Source of the DNA: DATBQN01 sp963755825
GTDB lineage: Bacteria > Acidobacteriota > Thermoanaerobaculia > Multivoradales > UBA5704
NCBI GenBank assembly: GCA_963755825.1
Contig: CAVWLA010000001.1
Span: forward strand, 2,480,001 to 2,544,000
Reading direction: 5' to 3'
DNA: 64,000 nt
Shown here piece by piece: positions 59,699-64,000 of the stretch. Numbering within the stretch: the stretch's first letter is position 1; each line of letters opens with the position of its first letter. The notes below the pieces were generated by a model, which was not told where the DNA came from, did not search any database, and saw nothing but the letters and a program-made list of their open reading frames with translations. Both the position numbers and the translations under genes were made by a program.

Positions 59699-60378
59699 AA
59701 AGGCCCGCCCATCTCGGTGATGAGCGGCTTGGTCTTCGCGGCGAGGCCGACGCCGTCACCGAGCGGCAGCAGCACGGCGGCGAGCTGCGGATGGCTCATG
59801 AAATAGCCGTTGAAGGAGCGGATGGCCTCGGTCTCGGCGTCGTCCTCGGCGTCTTCGTCCGGATGCGCCACCTTGCCCCCCCAGAGCAGGTTGTCGACGA
59901 CGACGAAGCCGCCCACCCTGAGCTTGGGGAGGAGCAGGTCGAGGGTGCGCCGGTACTCCTCCTTGGGGCCGTCGAGATAGGCGAGGTCGAGCGGCCCATC
60001 GACCGCCGCCAGCCGCGCCAGGGCGGCGCCCTCGAGGAGCTCCACCCGGTCGGCGACGCCGCCGCGCTCGAGGAAGCCGCGCGCCAGGGCGAGGCGCTCG
60101 GGGTCGCGGTCGACCGAGATCACCCGCGCCGCCGGCGCGCCGCGCGCCAGGCACAGCGTGCCGTAGCCGATCGCCGTCCCCACCTCGACGATGCGGCGCG
60201 CCGCGGCGCCGCAGGCGAGCGCCTGCAGCAGACGGCCGACCTCGGGATCGGAGATGGGGACGTCGCGCTCGGCCGCCAGCGCCTCCATCTCGCGGAGCAG
60301 CGCGTCGCGCGGCGGCAGGGCGCGCTCGAGATAGGTCTCCTGCTCCGGCCGGAGGATGGCGCCGAAGCCGTGCTTCAT
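59695..60378 (-). CDS. class I SAM-dependent O-methyltransferase (catechol-type)
   Basis: 227 residues. SAM motif IVEVGTAIGYGTLCLARG and the metal/catechol site signatures DLAYLDGPKEEYRRTLDLLLPKLRVGGFVVVDNLLWGGKVAHPDE are typical of Mg-dependent COMT/CCoAOMT-like enzymes. The acceptor is unknown. It overlaps the lipoprotein gene stop (ATGA), so they form one transcript. Confidence 0.9.
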   Translation of the reverse strand: MKHGFGAILRPEQETYLERALPPRDALLREMEALAAERDVPISDPEVGRLLQALACGAAARRIVEVGTAIGYGTLCLARGAPAARVISVDRDPERLALARGFLERGGVADRVELLEGAALARLAAVDGPLDLAYLDGPKEEYRRTLDLLLPKLRVGGFVVVDNLLWGGKVAHPDEDAEDDAETEAIRSFNGYFMSHPQLAAVLLPLGDGVGLAAKTKPLITEMGGPF

Positions 60379-61265
60379 GGCGCCGGGCTGGCGGCCGGTT
60401 TCGCGACCCAGGAAAGCGTCTCCAGGGAGACCGAGCGCCGCGGCCGGCCGTGGACGAGGAGAGTGAAGTTGGGCTTCAGGTGCACCTCGCAGGAGGCGCC
60501 GTCGGCGCCGACCTCGACCTCGTGGCGGCCGAAGCCGGAGAGACCGGACTCGCTGCCGCCGCAGGTTCCGGTGACCACCACCGAGGGGGTGTTGGCGCCG
60601 CGGTCGAAGACGATCTGCTCGCCGGCGTCCTTGCCCTCGGGAATCGAGAGGACCAGCCAGACGCTGCCCGGCCCGGGCTGGTCGCGCACCTTGATCGAGC
60701 CCTCGCCGAGGAGCCAGCGGCGGGCGACGAGCTGGCGGTCGCCCGCCGGCTCGCTCGGGAGCCAGGCGCCGACGTAGTCGAAATGCGGCCCGGCGGCCGC
60801 CGCCGGCACCTCGACCTCGGCCACCTCGTACTCGTCGCGCGCGATCCGCGGGCCCGCCGCGAGCGGCCAGCGCATCCCGTGATCGCCGTAGAGCCCGGCG
60901 GTCAGTCGATAGCGGCCGGCGGCGAGCGGCTCGGCGAGCGCGGACTGGTAGAGCTTGATCTCGTAGCTCGCCGGCACCCCCTCCTGCCAGGCGCCGGGGA
61001 ACGGGTGGTCGAAGGTGCGCTGGACCTTCCCCTTGCCGTCGAGGAGGTGGACGAAGACGACCGGTGCCACGCCGTCGCCGAGGGCGGCGGTCGGCTGCCA
61101 GTTGAAGCGGACCTTCAGCAGATCGGGGAAGCCGAGCGCGATCGCGTGCGGCTCGACGCTCAGCCGGGCGACGGCGGGCTGCTCGCCGCGGCAGCCGGCC
61201 AGGGCGGCGGCCAGGCAGCCAGCCAGGCATCCGGCCAAGAGGAGGATCGAAGAGTGTTGTCTCAT
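60375..61265 (-). CDS. lipoprotein, function unknown
   Basis: 296 residues from the ATG at 61265 with a lipoprotein signal (ILLLAGCLAGCLAAALAGC, cysteine of LAGC). The rest is mostly beta: LLKVRFNWQPTAALGDGVAPVVFVHLLDGKGKVQRTFDHPFPGAWQEGVPASYEIKLYQ, then RYRLTAGLYG. A repeated TAGC run (TAGCTAGC) lies ~10 nt before the start. No catalytic residues are apparent. Co-transcribed with the methyltransferase. Confidence 0.8.
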   Translation of the reverse strand: MRQHSSILLLAGCLAGCLAAALAGCRGEQPAVARLSVEPHAIALGFPDLLKVRFNWQPTAALGDGVAPVVFVHLLDGKGKVQRTFDHPFPGAWQEGVPASYEIKLYQSALAEPLAAGRYRLTAGLYGDHGMRWPLAAGPRIARDEYEVAEVEVPAAAAGPHFDYVGAWLPSEPAGDRQLVARRWLLGEGSIKVRDQPGPGSVWLVLSIPEGKDAGEQIVFDRGANTPSVVVTGTCGGSESGLSGFGRHEVEVGADGASCEVHLKPNFTLLVHGRPRRSVSLETLSWVAKPAASPAP

Positions 61266-61300
61266 GGATGGGGAGAAGCTAGCTAGGTGGCGACCAGCTG

Positions 61301-61687
61301 TCAAGGAGAGGCCGGATTTGCAGGCAGGAAGGTCGCCGAGGCGTCGGCGCCCTCCCATACCGTCACCTCGGCGAGGCGCGCCGCCGGCAGGCTCGCCGCG
61401 AGCTGCTCGTGGAACCAGGCGGCGAGCCGTTCGGCGGTGGGGCTCAGGCGATCGAAGGGCGGCACCGTGTTGATGTCGCGGTGGTCGAACCGCGCCGCGA
61501 GCTCGCCCAGGGCGCGCTTTACCGCCACGAAGTCGAAGCCCATCCCCTCGGCGTCGAGCGTCTCGGCGGCGAGGGCGGCCTCGACCGTCCATGAGTGGCC
61601 ATGGGTCGGCTCGGGCGCGCCCAGGTAGGAGGTCAGGTGATGCGCCGCCTCGAAGCGGGCGCGCACGCGCAGCAGATAGCTAGGCAA
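61301..61687 (-). CDS. 6-pyruvoyl-tetrahydropterin synthase/QueD family protein lacking the catalytic Cys
   Basis: 128 residues. Zinc ligands His16 (FEAAHHL), His29 and His31 (THGHSW) are present, with DHRDINTVPPFDRLSPTAER and VTVWEGADASATF. E. coli QueD has its catalytic Cys four residues before the HGH; here that position is Pro25, with Glu26 next, as in PTPS-III enzymes. It may make 6-hydroxymethyl- or 6-carboxy-pterins for folate or queuosine. It overlaps the udk gene by 8 bp. Confidence 0.82.
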   Translation of the reverse strand: MPSYLLRVRARFEAAHHLTSYLGAPEPTHGHSWTVEAALAAETLDAEGMGFDFVAVKRALGELAARFDHRDINTVPPFDRLSPTAERLAAWFHEQLAASLPAARLAEVTVWEGADASATFLPANPASP

Positions 61688-62321
61688 GGAGCTGCTCCAC
61701 CCGCGCCACGACCATCTCGAGCGCCGCGCGGCTCTCCCCGCCGGCGGGGAGGATGAGGTCGGCCCAGCGCTTCGACGGCTCGACGAAGTCGAGGTGCATG
61801 GGGCGGACGGTGGCGAGGTACTGGTCGAGGACGTCGTCGACGGTGCGGCCGCGCTCGGCGAGGTCGCGCCGCAGCCGGCGGATGAGCCGCAGGTCGGCGC
61901 CGCTGTCGACGAAGATCTTGAGGTCGAGGAGGTCGCGGAGCGCCGGCTCGACGAAGAGGAGCGTCCCCTCGACGAGGACGACCGGCCGCGCGGCGACGGG
62001 GCGCGTCGCCGCGGTGCGCCGATGGCGCGCGAAGTCGTAGACCGGGACCTCGATCGACCGCCCGGCGCGGAGTTCCGCCAGGTGGGCGGCGAGGAGCTCG
62101 CCGTCGAGGGCCTGCGGATGATCGAAGTTGTGCGCCGAGAGCGCCGCCCCGCTCCCCCACTCGACGTCGCGGTAGTAGCTGTCCTGCTCCAGGAAGGCGA
62201 TGCGCTCGCACCCCACCGCCGCGAGGATCGCCCGCGCCACGGTCGTCTTCCCCGCGCCGGTGCCGCCGGCGACGCCGAGGACGCACGGCCGCCGCGGGCC
62301 GGCGAGGGAGGAGGGGGGCAT
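61680..62321 (-). CDS. udk: uridine kinase
   Basis: 213 residues. P-loop VLGVAGGTGAGKTTVARAIL, LEQDSYYRDV (substrate), NFDHPQALDGELLAAHLAELRAG, VPVYDFARHRRT and VVLVEGTLLFVEPALRDLLDLKIFVDSGADLRLIRRLRRDLAERGR fit uridine/cytidine kinase. It phosphorylates uridine and cytidine in pyrimidine salvage. TAGAAT ends 7 nt before the ATG. Confidence 0.95.
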   Translation of the reverse strand: MPPSSLAGPRRPCVLGVAGGTGAGKTTVARAILAAVGCERIAFLEQDSYYRDVEWGSGAALSAHNFDHPQALDGELLAAHLAELRAGRSIEVPVYDFARHRRTAATRPVAARPVVLVEGTLLFVEPALRDLLDLKIFVDSGADLRLIRRLRRDLAERGRTVDDVLDQYLATVRPMHLDFVEPSKRWADLILPAGGESRAALEMVVARVEQLLA

Positions 62322-62328
62322 CGCGGCG

Positions 62329-62334
62329 ATTCTA
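62329..62334 (-). promoter_or_regulatory. -10 hexamer of udk (leaderless)
   Basis: TAGAAT on the minus strand, 7 nt before the ATG at 62321. It lies between udk and the mutM stop. Confidence 0.55.
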
Positions 62335-62342
62335 CCCGCCGC

Positions 62343-63203
62343 TCACCGCTGGCAGCGCGGGCAGTAGAAGGTGCTGCGGCCCGACTGCACGATGCGGCGG
62401 ATCGGCGTGCTGCAGCGCGGGCAGGGCTCCCCCTCGCGCCCGTAGGCGGCGAGGGAGACCTGGAAGTAGCCGCTCCGCCCCTCGCCGTCGGCGAAGTCGT
62501 TGAGCGTCGTGCCGCCGTCGCCGATCGCCTGGCGGAGCACCGCGACGATCGCCGCCGCCAGACGGTCCCAGCTCGCCGGCGACAGGCGGGCGACCGAGCG
62601 CTGGGGATGGATGCCGGCGCGGAAGAGCGACTCGGTGGCGTAGATGTTCCCCACCCCGACGACGACGCCGGCGTCCATGAGGAAGCTCTTCACCGGCCCG
62701 CGCCGGCCGCGCGCCGCGGCGCGGAGCGCCGCGCCGGCGAGGTCCTCGGCCGCCTCGGGAGCGAGCGGCTCGACGCCGAGCCCGGCGAGGTGCGGGTCGC
62801 TCGCCAGGCGGTCGGTGGCGACGGTGCGCAGGAGGCCGAAGCGGCGCGGGTCGCGGAAGCGAAGGGTGCGGCCGGAGGCGAGGTGGAAGACGACGTGCTC
62901 GTGCGCCTCGGCCTCCAGGGCCGGCTCGGCGAGGGTCAGGCGGCCGCTCATGCCGAGGTGGACGATGAGCGTCCGCCGGCCGCGGTCGGCGGCCGAGGCC
63001 TCCCGCTTCTCCAGGTGGATCAGCAGGTACTTGCTGCGGCGGCCGAGGGCGCTGACGGTCGCGCCGGCGAGCCCGGCCAGCTCGCGAGGCCGCACCGCCT
63101 CGCGGAGGCGCCGCTCGCGCACCTCGGCGCGGACGAGGCGCTCGCCGACGAGGTGGGGCGCCAGGCTGCGGCGCAGGACCTCGATCTCGGGCAGCTCGGG
63201 CAC
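62343..63203 (-). CDS. mutM: formamidopyrimidine-DNA glycosylase MutM
   Basis: 286 residues from a GTG. MPELPEIEVLRRSLAPHLVG supplies the Pro2/Glu3 site. ALGRRSKYLLIHLEK gives the active-site Lys. The H2TH region VVVGVGNIYATESLFRAGIHPQRSV and the C-terminal zinc finger CPRCSTPIRRIVQSGRSTFYCPRCQR are complete. It excises 8-oxoguanine and formamidopyrimidines. It is the canonical paralogue of the enzyme at 53112. Confidence 0.96.
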   Translation of the reverse strand: MPELPEIEVLRRSLAPHLVGERLVRAEVRERRLREAVRPRELAGLAGATVSALGRRSKYLLIHLEKREASAADRGRRTLIVHLGMSGRLTLAEPALEAEAHEHVVFHLASGRTLRFRDPRRFGLLRTVATDRLASDPHLAGLGVEPLAPEAAEDLAGAALRAAARGRRGPVKSFLMDAGVVVGVGNIYATESLFRAGIHPQRSVARLSPASWDRLAAAIVAVLRQAIGDGGTTLNDFADGEGRSGYFQVSLAAYGREGEPCPRCSTPIRRIVQSGRSTFYCPRCQR

Positions 63204-63210
63204 GGCGGCG

Positions 63211-63216
63211 ATTGTA
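63211..63216 (-). promoter_or_regulatory. -10 hexamer of mutM (leaderless)
   Basis: TACAAT on the minus strand (63216 to 63211), 7 nt before the GTG at 63203. Confidence 0.55.
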
Positions 63217-63305
63217 ATGCGCCCTCACCTCCTGGCGCTCCGCGGCGCGGCGGCAGGCGCCTGGAGGGGCCTCCGCGGTGGCGGAAATGAAACGCAAGAA
63301 AAGCC

Positions 63306-63335
63306 TTGACAGCCGCCGCCGGATGAGCGTAAATA
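63306..63335 (+). promoter_or_regulatory. sigma70-type promoter of the SplB-like gene (leaderless)
   Basis: TTGACA at 63306-63311 and TAAATA at 63330-63335, spacer 18 bp. Seven nt separate the -10 from the ATG at 63343, so the transcript should start at or next to the A of ATG. The surrounding patch is AT-rich. Confidence 0.75.
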
Positions 63336-63342
63336 GAGCGTA

Positions 63343-64000
63343 ATGGCTACCGACATCTTTCACCCGCCCGTCCTCTCGCTCGATCCCACCAACCTCGACT
63401 CGCTGGCGGAGACCGGCGAACGGCTGCCCATCCACAGCGCGAGCTGGGGCGGGCAGGGATTCCTCGACCTCGACGCCTGGGAGCGCGGGCTCGCCGGCGA
63501 CCTGACCGCGGGCGAGGGAGCCGGGATGGCGCTCCTCGCCAGGCTGCGGCGGGCGGCGCGGCAGCGCGAGCCGATCGCCATCGGAACCCTCGCCGATCCC
63601 TACGGCGGCCGGCGCGCGCGGCGCACCCGTCGGGTGCTGGAGATCTGCCGCGACGTCGAGGGGCTCGCGCTGTCGCTCACCACCCGCTCGCCCTGGGTGC
63701 TGCGCGACCTCGGCCTCCTCGCCGAGATCGACGCCTACCACGCGGTGTCGATCGACGTCCCGATCACCGCCGCCGACCCCGCCGTGGCGCGGCGCCTGGA
63801 GCCCGCGGCGGCGGAGCCGGCCGACCGTTTCGCCACCGTCGCGGCGCTCGCCGAGCAGGGCATCTCGACCGCGGTCTGGTGCCTGCCGATCGTGGCGGGC
63901 GAGAACGATCGCGAGGAGGTGCTCGCCCCGCTCTTCGCCGCAGCGCGGGAAGCCGGCGCCCGCGACGTGCTGGCGGCTCCTCTCTTCCTCCGCCCGTCGG
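63343..64000 (+). CDS. SplB/Rv2578c-like radical-SAM-fold protein without the cysteine triad (cut by window end)
   Basis: 219 residues are visible and the frame is open to the end of the window. Family-like stretches: IAIGTLADPYGGRRARRTRRVLEICRDVEGLALSLTTRSPWVLRDLGLLAEI, then HAVSIDVPITAADPAVARRLEPAAAEPADRFATVAALAEQGISTAVWCLPIVAGENDREEV. These match the latter half of SplB-type radical-SAM domains, but no CxxxCxxC is present in the first ~100 residues; only two isolated cysteines occur. It probably lacks the cluster or uses the fold differently. Confidence 0.65.
   Translation, partial: MATDIFHPPVLSLDPTNLDSLAETGERLPIHSASWGGQGFLDLDAWERGLAGDLTAGEGAGMALLARLRRAARQREPIAIGTLADPYGGRRARRTRRVLEICRDVEGLALSLTTRSPWVLRDLGLLAEIDAYHAVSIDVPITAADPAVARRLEPAAAEPADRFATVAALAEQGISTAVWCLPIVAGENDREEVLAPLFAAAREAGARDVLAAPLFLRPS

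Noticed and set aside
1..64000. CRISPR array, rRNA genes, prophage or biosynthetic gene cluster
   Set aside because: No regularly spaced short repeats with spacers, no rRNA-like conserved stretches and no phage structural or NRPS/PKS modules were seen.

Overview
The window is GC-rich (by eye roughly 70% G+C), densely packed bacterial chromosome. It carries about 50 genes, one tRNA, one insertion sequence and no rRNA or CRISPR array. The gene content suggests an Acidobacteriota-like lineage such as Thermoanaerobaculia: a giant DUF11 surface protein with an IPTL-type C-terminal sorting tail, SpoIIE-type PP2C phosphatases, a Ser/Thr kinase with a membrane/GAF front end, a full-length Lhr helicase, and dispersed repeats that translate as 'HPERS'. 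This assignment is an inference; Gemmatimonadota or Myxococcota are not excluded.

Layout. 1-2.3 kb: two small DUF883-like envelope proteins and a YihY/BrkB membrane protein. 2.3-6 kb: tRNA-Ala(CGC), a relatively AT-rich polytopic membrane protein directly downstream, then gene debris (the tail of a histidine kinase on the minus strand abutting a headless, frame-broken FtsX-type ABC permease). 6.1-12.2 kb: a 2032-residue secreted repeat protein. 12.5-16.2 kb: a sulfotransferase/glycosyltransferase fusion, a vapBC locus whose toxin is cut off by an IS630-family element, and the element itself. 16.2-20 kb: an SGNH hydrolase, a dispersed repeat, orphan modBC genes and a small membrane protein. 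20.06-20.56 kb: a non-coding block of AT-rich hairpins. 20.5-22.3 kb: a TonB-C protein and a complete FitAB-type toxin-antitoxin pair with a palindromic operator. 22.4-28.1 kb: a tripartite RND efflux operon whose inner-membrane pump gene has about six frame breaks. 28.2-35.8 kb: an alkaline-phosphatase-superfamily enzyme, a membrane PP2C phosphatase, a secreted double-HhH protein, a YidB-like protein, a small exported protein and a Rieske oxygenase.

35.9-41.9 kb: a LamG protein, an operon of an amidohydrolase with two exported L-isoaspartyl methyltransferases, and a TldE/PmbA-like protein. 42-44.6 kb: a partner-switching operon (small membrane peptide, RsbW, RsbV, RsbU), ending at a clear intrinsic terminator. 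44.9-50.4 kb: a GT14-like glycosyltransferase and Lhr. 50.5-56.5 kb: a small membrane protein, a nitrilase-family amidase, MtaB, an Fpg/Nei glycosylase, and a DsbD-like protein coupled to a redoxin, both altered at the usual redox cysteines. 56.6-64 kb: a small unknown protein, a membrane/GAF/zinc-ribbon Ser/Thr kinase, an O-methyltransferase, a lipoprotein, a QueD-like protein without the usual catalytic Cys, uridine kinase, MutM, and the start of a SplB-like protein lacking the radical-SAM cysteine triad.

A theme across the window is that at least eleven genes have a TAnnnT -10-like hexamer ending 6-8 nt before the start codon, which suggests widespread leaderless transcription. The strongest case is the last gene, where TTGACA and TAAATA are 18 bp apart.
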